NCBI GenBank assembly: GCA_003564155.1 | Contig: PWOA01000109.1 | Coordinates: 1-52,577, forward strand | Source of the DNA: Candidatus Cloacimonadota bacterium | Lineage (GTDB): Bacteria > Cloacimonadota > Cloacimonadia > Cloacimonadales > PWNZ01 | DNA: 52,577 bases | Reading direction: 5' to 3' | Made by a program: the position numbers and the translations under genes | In this document: positions 1 to 8,148 of the stretch, one piece after another | Layout: each line of letters opens with the position of its first letter | Position numbering within the stretch: the first letter of the stretch is position 1 | Notes under the pieces: model-generated | Databases searched by the model: none | The model's input: only the letters and a program-made list of their open reading frames with translations | Told to the model about the DNA's origin: nothing

Positions 1-419
1 AGCAATAGATTAGGATATTGTCTTTACTAAAGACCTGTGTACATAGTATATCAATACACTATTATTATATTAATACGAAGATAAATAATCGGTATTTATA
101 GTATATACTGTCGATGTTTTATATAAAAGATTGTTGACATTTTTTTTGAGTTGGATTTATTAGCCTTAGTTTAGTATTTTTTTGAGAGTAAGGAATTATT
201 TATGTTATTATTTGTTAAGGAATCATGTTCTTTAGGGTGATTTCTTATTTATTTAGGTCCCTAAAGTATTATTGTTGTCAAGTTAGAGGAGTATATCATA
301 GTAAACACAGAAGATTTATTAATTATTACTAGTTACGAAGATAAACAAGAAGTTGTATTAAACTTACAGAGAGTCTTTAGGAAGGAATTCTCAAGCGAAA
401 TTAAACAAAGGAGTTGATG
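1..419 (+). promoter_or_regulatory. Upstream leader region of the PKD lipoprotein gene
   Basis: No conventional gene is visible here. A TTGACA hexamer lies at 134-139, with a poor -10 candidate (TTATTA or TATTAG) about 17-18 bases further on. An 8-base inverted repeat (CTTTAGGG at 230-237, CCCTAAAG at 259-266) can form a hairpin, and a second TTTAGG at 252-257 can compete for the same 3' arm. An AGAGGAG ribosome-binding-like site at 285-291 precedes an open frame that has no standard start codon (298-417). Promoter and leader assignments are inference from sequence only. Confidence 0.3.
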
Positions 420-2741
420 ATGAAAAGAATTTTGTCAATTTTATTAATAACGTCAGTTTTGATTTTTATCCTTATTTCTTGTAGCGAGGATAAAGATTCT
501 CCCATTGCACCGAAAGATGATTCCGGATTAATAATGGAAGAGAGGAATGGCTTTCTTATATTACCGGATGGATCAACAATTAATTATGACGAATTGGAGG
601 TAGTAACATTTGGTGGCTCATCCGATATTGACCACGAGGGTTATTTTTCTGTAAATGCACCGACAGCAAGTACATATCAAGTAATAACTTTTTTATCGAA
701 GAATGACGGAAGGCCAGTTTTCTTAGGTTTATACGATCCATTAGATGATACAGTTGTCGCTTCTTTAGAATCGACTGCATTGGCTTTGATGTTGTTTAAT
801 CCAATGTTAATATATTCTGATCAAGCATTACGTATTGAGTATTTAGATGCTGTACAGCAGAATTATCGTTTTGAATTATTATTGGATAATCTTAGAGAGC
901 ATTATCAAACAAATGCAGAGATGGCATTAGATAATAATGCTAATCCTGTTGCATATCAATTAGTAGTTCAGATCACAAAGGATACGATGGAGTTATTAGA
1001 TCATCAGGAAAGATCAACATATCGTAATCAGGAACCACCAACAATTAATAATGCCAATGGTAACTATATTGAGTTTGAAAATCCTCGTCACGTATGGTAT
1101 GCAGCAGGAATACGTCCGGGTGGAGGTAATACGTCCGATGTAGTTACTGTAAATCGACAAAAGACACTTTATAGTTTTGATTGGGGTTGGCCTCCGGTAA
1201 GTTATACAGAACCAGCCCGGACTAATTACCTATTAGGCAATGGTTATTTTGAAATATTTATAACCAGAGGGTTTGATTTTTCTAAAATAAACCAGTGGAA
1301 TGATCCGGCAGGAAGAGCCACATTATTGAATACAGCTCAAAGTATAATCTATTTCATAGAATTAATTATTGGATCACTACCGGAAAGCAATCTTCAAAAC
1401 ATACATAATTATATCAATATTTCTCCTGGTAGAGCTGCTGATTTGAGTTTGAATATGTCTCAAGGAGCTCCACAAGATTTTCTAATAAATTTTTGTCGAT
1501 TGATAGATGATAATGCAGATGAAATTTCATTATGGATTTGGCAGGATTTATTACCCAATGCAGCTACTAACTACTTAAGAGTCAGTAGTAGGCTTACACG
1601 AAATGTTGCTTTAGCGTTTCGTCTTTTTGGTTATTCGGATGAACAAAGTGCTTTCTTTTTAGATTTAATTCATGCTCCTAACGAGATTACATATTTTATT
1701 ACGCAAGAGAACGGTATGATAGTTTCGACGGATTTAAATGAACCACCCAAACCGAGTTTTTCAATAAGTCCACCAGCCGGGATAGTAGGAACGGAGTTTG
1801 TTTTTGATGCATCAACGACATCCGATGACCACGATGATCTTGAAAACCTTTATTACAGGTGGGATTGGGAAAGTGATGGTATCTGGGATACAGGTTGGAT
1901 TGCTGGTAATCCTATAGCTACTCATAGCTACAATGAACCGGGAGCTTATCAGGTTACTTTGGAAGTCAGAGACAGCGGACAGTTAACAAGTTCAGTATCA
2001 CGAAATCTAAATGTGGGTGGTGGTGCAGGAACAGCAACTCGGGTCAAATTATTCCGAGATGTTTTACCATGGAACACAAATGCTATGGTTGATATGTTAG
2101 AAGCTCTTGGTTTTGAAGAACAAGTAGAAGATGGTGATGATGAGTATACCTACCAGATTATTCCATCAACTGAGTTTGGAACGGTACCTTTAATTCCAGG
2201 AGATGATTTAATCATTATTTCTAACGATCAGAATCAAGGATTTTATAATAATTACGCTGATAGTCAATTAAGGTTTACAAATTTTGTTAATAATGGTGGA
2301 TCACTATTTTGGCAAGCTTGTGATCAAGGTTGGGCAGGAGGTTCGATATCCGAAGCAGGCATTGTATTACCGGGTAATATCACGGCAAAGTTAAATTTAG
2401 ACAGATGGAATTATGTTGTTGATCATAATTTACCGCTTGTGGCTGCTTTACCGGACTCTATGCAGCATAACTATGCAAGTCACGAGAGTTTTGTAGACTT
2501 ACCAGATGGTGTTACTGTATACACTGTAGATTCAGATGGTGATGCAACATTAATAGAATTTAATATTGGAGCAGGGTGGATAGTATTCACCGGTCAGCCG
2601 TTAGAGCATCAATATGTTTACTCCTCAGGCGGAATGGAGAAACTATTATCGAGAATTGTTTCTCATTTTACAGGAAAGGAAATGCCTGATGAGGATTTAA
2701 TACAGCGTAAACCATTAACCCCTTTAAGAGATTCACGTTAG
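420..2741 (+). CDS. Secreted lipoprotein with PKD domain and C-terminal glutamine-amidotransferase-like domain
   Basis: The protein begins with a lysine-arginine start, a hydrophobic stretch and a lipobox (LISC), so it is predicted to be lipid-anchored. The start is taken at the ATG at 420 because AAAGGAG at 407-413 lies 6 bases upstream; TTG 414 and ATG 417 are in frame but too close to it. About 400 N-terminal residues match no family I recognise. A PKD-type Ig domain follows, encoded at about 1740-2020 (DASTTSDDHDD, then WDWESDG and HSYNEPGAYQVTLEV). The last 230 residues (about 2035-2690) alternate strands and helices with NNGGSLFW and GAGWIVFTGQPLEHQ, which resembles the DUF4350/ThuA-type glutamine-amidotransferase-like fold; I see no clear catalytic Cys-His pair. 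It stands alone, with a strong terminator behind it. The role is unknown; surface binding or assembly is only a guess. Confidence 0.75.
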   Translation: MKRILSILLITSVLIFILISCSEDKDSPIAPKDDSGLIMEERNGFLILPDGSTINYDELEVVTFGGSSDIDHEGYFSVNAPTASTYQVITFLSKNDGRPVFLGLYDPLDDTVVASLESTALALMLFNPMLIYSDQALRIEYLDAVQQNYRFELLLDNLREHYQTNAEMALDNNANPVAYQLVVQITKDTMELLDHQERSTYRNQEPPTINNANGNYIEFENPRHVWYAAGIRPGGGNTSDVVTVNRQKTLYSFDWGWPPVSYTEPARTNYLLGNGYFEIFITRGFDFSKINQWNDPAGRATLLNTAQSIIYFIELIIGSLPESNLQNIHNYINISPGRAADLSLNMSQGAPQDFLINFCRLIDDNADEISLWIWQDLLPNAATNYLRVSSRLTRNVALAFRLFGYSDEQSAFFLDLIHAPNEITYFITQENGMIVSTDLNEPPKPSFSISPPAGIVGTEFVFDASTTSDDHDDLENLYYRWDWESDGIWDTGWIAGNPIATHSYNEPGAYQVTLEVRDSGQLTSSVSRNLNVGGGAGTATRVKLFRDVLPWNTNAMVDMLEALGFEEQVEDGDDEYTYQIIPSTEFGTVPLIPGDDLIIISNDQNQGFYNNYADSQLRFTNFVNNGGSLFWQACDQGWAGGSISEAGIVLPGNITAKLNLDRWNYVVDHNLPLVAALPDSMQHNYASHESFVDLPDGVTVYTVDSDGDATLIEFNIGAGWIVFTGQPLEHQYVYSSGGMEKLLSRIVSHFTGKEMPDEDLIQRKPLTPLRDSR

Positions 2742-2762
2742 TATCTTACGTGCTATAGTACA

Positions 2763-2806
2763 AAACAGTAACTGTACCTCTTTTTATGTACGGTTACTGT
2801 TTTTTT
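2763..2806 (+). terminator. Intrinsic terminator after the PKD lipoprotein
   Basis: A 15-base stem (2763-2777 with 2788-2802, one G-T pair) with a 10-base loop is followed by a run of T. It lies 22 bases after the lipoprotein stop codon and separates it from the next gene. Confidence 0.88.
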
Positions 2807-2877
2807 GTATTTCATTATCAAATCGTTATGAATATTGTAGTTTTCTACATGAATGATAGTTGAAAAAGGAGGAAAGC

Positions 2878-3972
2878 TTGGAAAAAGTCTATTATTTAGA
2901 TTCCAGAGTTAAAGATAGTGTCGGGTTATTAGAAAAAACGGTTAATTTATTAGACAATATGAAGACAGGTTGGATAAGAAAAAATTCAATAATCTGTATT
3001 AAGACCCATTTTGGAGAGGATGGGAATACTTCTTTTGTTTCACCTTTATATATTAGAAAGATTGTTGATTATGTGAAAAAAAATGGAGCTCATCCCTTTA
3101 TTGGTGATACTAATACCCTATATTCAGGAAGGAGAAAAATGGGAGTAACTCACCTTGAATTAGCTGCGGAGCATGGATTCTGCAGTTCTGTGGTTAATGC
3201 TCCATTAGTTATATTAGACGGGCTTAAAAGTAATTCTCGTATTGAAATAGAAGTACGTAAGAAACATTTTGATTCAATTAGTTTAGCCGGTGAAATACAA
3301 GACATAGACGGAATGATAATGGTTTCACATTTTAAAGGTCATTTAGGTGTAGGTCTTGGGGGAGCAATAAAAAATCTTTCAATGGGTTTGGGCACCAGGA
3401 AGCAGAAACAGTTAATGCATAGTGATGTAAAACCGGTTTTTAAGGCGGATAAATGTATATTTTGTCGTAAATGTGTGAATATATGTCCAGTACAATGTAT
3501 ATCTTTAACTAAAGATAATATGCAAATTGATTATGATTCATGTTTGGGATGTGCGGAATGTATTGTAACCTGTCCCACAGGAGCTTTGAAAATTCTTTGG
3601 AACGAAACACCCGAGAATATGGCTGAGAAATTGTCAGAGACTGCTTTTGGTGCTGTTGAATTGATGAAGCGTAAAGTAATGTATTTAAACTTTTTGATCA
3701 ATATAACACCGAATTGCGATTGTTTAGGTGCGTCGGATAATAGTATTGTTGAAGATATTGGTGTATTACTTTCATTTGATCCGGTGGCTATTGATATGGC
3801 AAGCTTAGATTTAGTTAATAGTGCTCAGCGAACTCACAATTCAATACTTCCCAAGAAAGAAGGTGAAGTTTTTAAAACATTACATGACCATACCAACCCT
3901 GAGCATCAGATACTATATGGGGAAGAGATCGGTTTAGGAAGCAAGGATTACAAATTAGTAAAAATCAATTAA
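2878..3972 (+). CDS. DUF362 family protein with two [4Fe-4S] ferredoxin motifs
   Basis: This 364-residue protein has the DUF362 layout: an N-terminal region ending in a conserved HFKGH-like segment followed by GLGGAIKNLSMGLG, then a dicluster ferredoxin insert (CIFCRKCVNICP and CLGCAECIVTCP), then a C-terminal segment with SFDPVAIDMASLDLV. The ferredoxin motifs would bind two [4Fe-4S] clusters. The biochemical reaction of the family is not established. The start is set at TTG 2878, because AGGAGG lies 5 bases upstream and the resulting start MEKVYYLDSR fits the family; the upstream TTG at 2860 overlaps the ribosome-binding site. It converges on folD with only 18 bases between the stop codons. 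Confidence 0.85.
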   Translation: MEKVYYLDSRVKDSVGLLEKTVNLLDNMKTGWIRKNSIICIKTHFGEDGNTSFVSPLYIRKIVDYVKKNGAHPFIGDTNTLYSGRRKMGVTHLELAAEHGFCSSVVNAPLVILDGLKSNSRIEIEVRKKHFDSISLAGEIQDIDGMIMVSHFKGHLGVGLGGAIKNLSMGLGTRKQKQLMHSDVKPVFKADKCIFCRKCVNICPVQCISLTKDNMQIDYDSCLGCAECIVTCPTGALKILWNETPENMAEKLSETAFGAVELMKRKVMYLNFLINITPNCDCLGASDNSIVEDIGVLLSFDPVAIDMASLDLVNSAQRTHNSILPKKEGEVFKTLHDHTNPEHQILYGEEIGLGSKDYKLVKIN

Positions 3973-3990
3973 TATTGATCTAATATCGAA

Positions 3991-4845
3991 TTAAACCTTC
4001 ATTGAAGCTGAAATTATATTACTCATCAACATAGCAGTCGTTATACTCCCAATACCGCCGGGAACCGGTGTAATGGCTGAAGATTTTTCAAAGCAATCAT
4101 CAAAATCAATATCACCAACGTAATTTCTTTTATCACCTGAAATTACTTCGTTGATACCGACATCAATTAATATTACTCCTTCCTTAATATGTTCTTGTTT
4201 TATAAAAAACGGAATACCGAGACTTGTTATAAGTATATCCGCTTGAGAGGTAAAGTAAGGTAAGTTTTTGGTTTTACTGTGGCAAAGTGTGACAGTAGCA
4301 TTACCGGGTGAATCTTTTTTTATTAACAAATTCAACAGAGGTTTTCCTACTATTAAGCTTCTGCCACAAAGAACCGTATGTTTACCAGCCAGCTCAATTT
4401 CATAATAATCTATCAAGGTCATAACAGCGAGAGGTGTACAAGGTATAAAGGATTTTTGCCCGGTTAATAATCTTCCCAAATTAACAGGCGAGAATCCGTC
4501 GACATCTTTATCGGGATTAATATTGCTAGAAATTAAATTGTCATCGATATGTTTTGGGAGTGGTTTTTGAACCATAATAGCATCAATATCATTATTATTA
4601 TTAAAACTATTGATAATTGATAGCACTTCTTTTTCACTTATATTTTCGGGATATGACTGATGTTTGACCAAGATTCCGACCTTTTGAGCATTCTTAATTA
4701 TATTCCGAATATAAAAATCTGAGGCTGGATCATATCCTACGGAAATCAGAATTAAACAAGGTTCCTTCACTAACTGCCTGGATTTTTCAGATATTCTTTC
4801 ATATATTTGTTTCACAATAGGTTTTGCAGTTAATTTTTTTATCAT
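3991..4845 (-). CDS. folD: Methylenetetrahydrofolate dehydrogenase/cyclohydrolase (FolD) lacking the cyclohydrolase lysine
   Basis: FolD oxidises 5,10-methylene-THF and normally also hydrolyses methenyl-THF to 10-formyl-THF in the cytoplasm. The family is clear: DPASDFY, Q93 before PLP, the DKDVDGF motif at 112-118, GRSLIVGKP for nucleotide binding, and PVPGGIGSITTAML near the C-terminus. Length (284) is normal. The catalytic Tyr is Tyr45 (Tyr52 in human), but the residue four positions later, Lys56 in human and Lys54 in E. coli, is Ile49 here (codon ATA). In characterised enzymes replacement of this lysine abolishes cyclohydrolase while leaving dehydrogenase activity. A GGAG site lies 6 bases before the ATG. 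It is the last gene of the rny-ymdB-folD group. Confidence 0.92.
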   Translation of the reverse strand: MIKKLTAKPIVKQIYERISEKSRQLVKEPCLILISVGYDPASDFYIRNIIKNAQKVGILVKHQSYPENISEKEVLSIINSFNNNNDIDAIMVQKPLPKHIDDNLISSNINPDKDVDGFSPVNLGRLLTGQKSFIPCTPLAVMTLIDYYEIELAGKHTVLCGRSLIVGKPLLNLLIKKDSPGNATVTLCHSKTKNLPYFTSQADILITSLGIPFFIKQEHIKEGVILIDVGINEVISGDKRNYVGDIDFDDCFEKSSAITPVPGGIGSITTAMLMSNIISASMKV

Positions 4846-4901
4846 TCAAATCTCCATATGGTGATTTTTAGGTTATAGAGTGAATATATTGATTACGATG
4901 A

Positions 4902-5681
4902 TTAAATTTTTGCACGAATTCTTTCTAATTGTACTGCCTTGCCGTTGACGGGATTAAGTTTAATATAGATACCATTTAATTGTAGACCTTGATCTGCAAC
5001 TTCAAACTTCTTGGGCATTCCAGTAAGAAATTTACTGATAGCGATTTCTTTGATTACACCAATTACTGAATTATGAGGCCCTGTCATTCCGGCATCGGTC
5101 ATATAAGCAGTTCCTAATGGTAATATTTCTTCATCGGCTGTTTGTATGTGAGTATGTGTACCAATTACGGCACTAACTCGACCATCGAAATAAAAACCGA
5201 AAGCTCTTTTCTCTGCAGTAGATTCAGCATGAAAATCAACAAAGACACATTTTGTCTCTTTTTTCAATTCCGGTAATAGTTCGTCTAATATATTGAATGG
5301 TGAATCTCCTGTGTTCATAAAAGCTTGGCCGGTTAATGTTATTATTGCCAATTTATGTCCATCTGAGCATGTTTTAATAAAATAACGGTTACCAATTGAC
5401 TTTAATGGATAGTTTGCCGGTTTGAGAATACGATTTTCAATCGCCAAATAATCGTATACCTCTTTTCTGTCCCAGAGATGGTTGCCCCCGGTTAATACAT
5501 CGACACCGGCATCAAATAAATCTTCAGCAATTTTTTCAGTGATTCCTTTTCCGGAAGCTGCATTTTCACAGTTAGCAATACAAACGTCAATATCATAAGA
5601 AGAGATTAATGGTTTAACTCTTTGTTTGATAATATTTCTGCCCGGTTTACCAAAGATATCAGCAATAAATAATATGTTCAT
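4902..5681 (-). CDS. ymdB: YmdB-family (TIGR00282) metallophosphoesterase
   Basis: The 259-residue protein starts MNILFIADIFGKPGR and contains NCENAASGKGIT, TGGNHLWD, DFHAE and GTHTHIQTAD, the metal-binding motifs of the YmdB family of calcineurin-like phosphoesterases. Family members hydrolyse 2',3'-cyclic nucleotides and in Bacillus affect biofilm and sporulation decisions; the physiological substrate here is unknown. It lies 8 bases after rny, and rny-ymdB linkage is seen in many bacteria, which suggests a role in RNA metabolism. Length is typical of the family. Confidence 0.92.
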   Translation of the reverse strand: MNILFIADIFGKPGRNIIKQRVKPLISSYDIDVCIANCENAASGKGITEKIAEDLFDAGVDVLTGGNHLWDRKEVYDYLAIENRILKPANYPLKSIGNRYFIKTCSDGHKLAIITLTGQAFMNTGDSPFNILDELLPELKKETKCVFVDFHAESTAEKRAFGFYFDGRVSAVIGTHTHIQTADEEILPLGTAYMTDAGMTGPHNSVIGVIKEIAISKFLTGMPKKFEVADQGLQLNGIYIKLNPVNGKAVQLERIRAKI

Positions 5682-5689
5682 ATAAGTCT

Positions 5690-7285
5690 CTACTTAGCAA
5701 TGTCTTGATGTCTGGTTTCTCTAATAACAGTAACTCTTATTTGACCTGGATATTGCATTTCGTTCTCGATTCTTTTTACGATATCTGAAGCGAGAAAAAC
5801 AGATTTTGAGTCATCGATTGAAACAGGATCAACGATAATTCGCAGTTCTCTACCGGCTTGGATAGCATATGATTTATAAACTCCTTCTAATGAATTGGCA
5901 ATTTCCTCGAGTTTATCAAGTCGTTTCATATAAGATTCCAGTACATCTCGTCGTGCACCTGGTCTAGCACCCGATATTGTGTCTGCAGCTTGAACTAAAG
6001 GTGCATATGGTGATTCTGCGACTACTTCTTCATGATGAGCTTGTATAGCATTGACAATAACTTTTTTCTCTCCGTTTTTTCGGGCAATCGAAGCACCTAA
6101 CGAAGCATGAGAACCATCAAATTCATGATCAACTGCTTTACCTATATCATGTAGAAATGCAACTCTGCGTGCTATTTCTTGATTAAGTCCTAACTCTGCA
6201 GCCATAATACCACTTATCCATGCACACTCTTTACTATGTTGTAACACGTTTTGGCCATAACTGGTTCGATAATTCAATCTGCCGAGAAGTTTAATTATAT
6301 TTGGGGATACATTTTTTATGTTCAGTTCCATACAAGACTTTTCGCCAATTTCGACAAGATTTTTTTCCATTTCTTTAGTTGTTTTTTCAATTAAATCTTC
6401 TATTCTACCAGGATGGATTCTCCCATCAGCTACTAGTTTTTCCAAAGCGACACGAGCTATTTCTCTTCTAACCGGATCAAAACATGAAAGAACAACGGCT
6501 TCTGGAGTATCATCAATAATTAAATCAACACCTGATGCCTTTTCAAATGTTCGAATGTTTCTTCCTTCTCTTCCGATAATTCTTCCTTTCATTTCATCGC
6601 TAGGTATTGAGACGACTGAAACGGTAGATTCTGTTATGTAATCGAGGGATAATCTTTGTATCGTAGTGGAAAGAATTTCGGCTCCTTTTTTGTTAGAATC
6701 TAATTTTAACTGTTCGATACAATGACTAGCGTCTTGAGCAGCATATTCACGAGCTTCTTCAATTAATTGAGTTTTAAGTAGATTTAAAGCTTGTTCTTGA
6801 GAGAAGCCGGAGATTTCACTTAACCTCTTCTTTTGTTTTTCAATCTCCGCATCTAACTCAAATTTGCTCTTTTCTAACTCAGATTCTTTGACTTTTATTT
6901 TATTTTCAATTGAATTGAGTCTATTTTCTTTGTTAGCTAATTCGTCATATCTTTTATCAAATGATGATAAACGGTCATTGAGTTTTTTTTCTAAAACTCT
7001 AATCTCGCGTTTTCTATCTTTGATCTCATTTTCTTGAGCTCTTTTCCTGTTAAACCACTCATCTTTTGCTTCTAAAATTGCAGCTTTTTTGTCTATCTCA
7101 GTTTTATGTTTACTTTCTTTAATGATTTTTTGTGCTTTATTTTTTGCATCTATAACGATTTCTTCTGCATTTCTCTTTGCGTTATCAACTATTAATTTAC
7201 CTTTTTTCCTTTTAAACTGGACTATAAAAAAGGTAAAAAGAAGCCCGACAACTACGCCTATAGTCAAATATATACATATATCCAT
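5690..7285 (-). CDS. rny: Ribonuclease Y
   Basis: RNase Y is a membrane-anchored endoribonuclease that starts mRNA decay. All expected parts are present in 531 residues: an N-terminal membrane segment (about residues 3-22), a long charged coiled coil (about 28-190), a KH domain with GRIIGREGRNIR, and an HD domain with HDIGKAVDHE, ending near EMQYPGQIRVTVIRE. GAGG lies 6 bases before the ATG. The gene is separated from zapA by about 240 bases that hold a structured RNA candidate, and is followed closely by ymdB, so all are probably transcribed together from upstream. Confidence 0.96.
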   Translation of the reverse strand: MDICIYLTIGVVVGLLFTFFIVQFKRKKGKLIVDNAKRNAEEIVIDAKNKAQKIIKESKHKTEIDKKAAILEAKDEWFNRKRAQENEIKDRKREIRVLEKKLNDRLSSFDKRYDELANKENRLNSIENKIKVKESELEKSKFELDAEIEKQKKRLSEISGFSQEQALNLLKTQLIEEAREYAAQDASHCIEQLKLDSNKKGAEILSTTIQRLSLDYITESTVSVVSIPSDEMKGRIIGREGRNIRTFEKASGVDLIIDDTPEAVVLSCFDPVRREIARVALEKLVADGRIHPGRIEDLIEKTTKEMEKNLVEIGEKSCMELNIKNVSPNIIKLLGRLNYRTSYGQNVLQHSKECAWISGIMAAELGLNQEIARRVAFLHDIGKAVDHEFDGSHASLGASIARKNGEKKVIVNAIQAHHEEVVAESPYAPLVQAADTISGARPGARRDVLESYMKRLDKLEEIANSLEGVYKSYAIQAGRELRIIVDPVSIDDSKSVFLASDIVKRIENEMQYPGQIRVTVIRETRHQDIAK

Positions 7286-7311
7286 TTATAACCTCACAAT
7301 TAAGTTTAATG

Positions 7312-7521
7312 CACCTGCGATACCGTCGTTAGTTTGTATTGTATGAACCTGATTTCAAGATGGGTATCTACCATAAATGCTTTTCACTTCCCTGCACTAA
7401 TCTTGCTAAGTGATCAGTCTCCTTAATAAAGTTAGTGCAGGGCATGTGAGCCACAATCGGATCGATTCCCTTTGATATGGTTGGCTCAATTACAAATTAA
7501 AATCCACGAATATCGCAGGCG
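7312..7521 (-). ncRNA. Structured RNA between zapA and rny, candidate 6S RNA (SsrS)
   Basis: The 240-base gap can fold on the minus strand with a closing stem between the two ends: CCTGCGATA at 7314-7322 pairs perfectly with TATCGCAGG at 7511-7519 and extends outward by a G-U and a C-G pair. Inside are two strong hairpins: TGAGCCA/TGGCTCA (7447-7453 with 7482-7488) and an 11-base perfect stem CCCTGCACTAA/TTAGTGCAGGG (7390-7400 with 7432-7442). Size (about 210 nt), long-range closing stem and position just downstream of zapA, where 6S RNA lies in many bacteria, suggest SsrS. The family match itself has not been tested; a cis-acting leader of rny is the main alternative. Confidence 0.55.
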
Positions 7522-7527
7522 TTAACA

Positions 7528-7806
7528 TCATTTATCAATAAGATCGACGAAGAAAGAGGAAATTTTACTGTCTAATGTTTCAATTTCCTTTCTTAACTTA
7601 TCACTTTCTTCAGTCATAACAAACAATTTTTCAGCTAAAACCATAGTAGCCAATACCAAAGAATCTTTATTGTCAACTATTCCGTATTTTGAGCTGATAT
7701 CATCAAGAAGAGTATTTACGTAAGAAGCATAGTCTTCAATCTTACGGCAATCTTCTGCTCTTAGGCGATATTTCTTACCTAAAATTTCTACTTCTACAGA
7801 TTTCAT
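7528..7806 (-). CDS. zapA: Cell division protein ZapA
   Basis: ZapA binds FtsZ and promotes bundling of the Z ring. The 92-residue protein has the family layout: an N-terminal sheet-forming head (VEVEILGKKYRLRA), a middle helix with LVLATMVLAEKLF, and a C-terminal coiled coil. No strong ribosome-binding site is visible before the ATG, and it follows a small coiled-coil gene by 16 bases, so coupled translation is likely. The context between pheT and rny is common for zapA. Confidence 0.88.
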   Translation of the reverse strand: MKSVEVEILGKKYRLRAEDCRKIEDYASYVNTLLDDISSKYGIVDNKDSLVLATMVLAEKLFVMTEESDKLRKEIETLDSKISSFFVDLIDK

Positions 7807-7822
7807 TTTATTTTCGAAATAT

Positions 7823-8146
7823 TTATAATTTGCTGAGTTGAGATAAGATATTATCTATTTGAGATGAGGTTGATTTGGTTACATTCTCATAGTTACTTAA
7901 TTTATTCATATACTCATCACATTTTTCTTCTATCATAGCAATTTTATCGTTTTTTTCAGATAGATCTATTTCGAGTTTTTCTATTGTATTATGTAATTCC
8001 TCAATAGTTTGAGAATTATTATATTTTATATTTGTTAGTTCTATAACCTGGACGTTAAGAGATTCGTTTTTCTCTTTTAGTTCTTTATAATTATTTATTA
8101 GAATTTGTACTTTTTCTTCTAATTGGGATACAGGTTGTTCACTCAT
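7823..8146 (-). CDS. Small coiled-coil protein between pheT and zapA
   Basis: A 107-residue acidic protein made almost wholly of heptad-like helix (about residues 8-100) with no membrane segment and no cysteine cluster. AGAGG lies 5 bases before the ATG, and the gene starts 2 bases after the pheT stop codon. Position directly before zapA suggests a ZapB-like division partner, but ZapB is defined in gammaproteobacteria and coiled coils align to each other readily, so no name is given. It is unlikely to be a chance frame because of its tight spacing and ribosome-binding site. Confidence 0.75.
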   Translation of the reverse strand: MSEQPVSQLEEKVQILINNYKELKEKNESLNVQVIELTNIKYNNSQTIEELHNTIEKLEIDLSEKNDKIAMIEEKCDEYMNKLSNYENVTKSTSSQIDNILSQLSKL

Positions 8147-8148
8147 AA

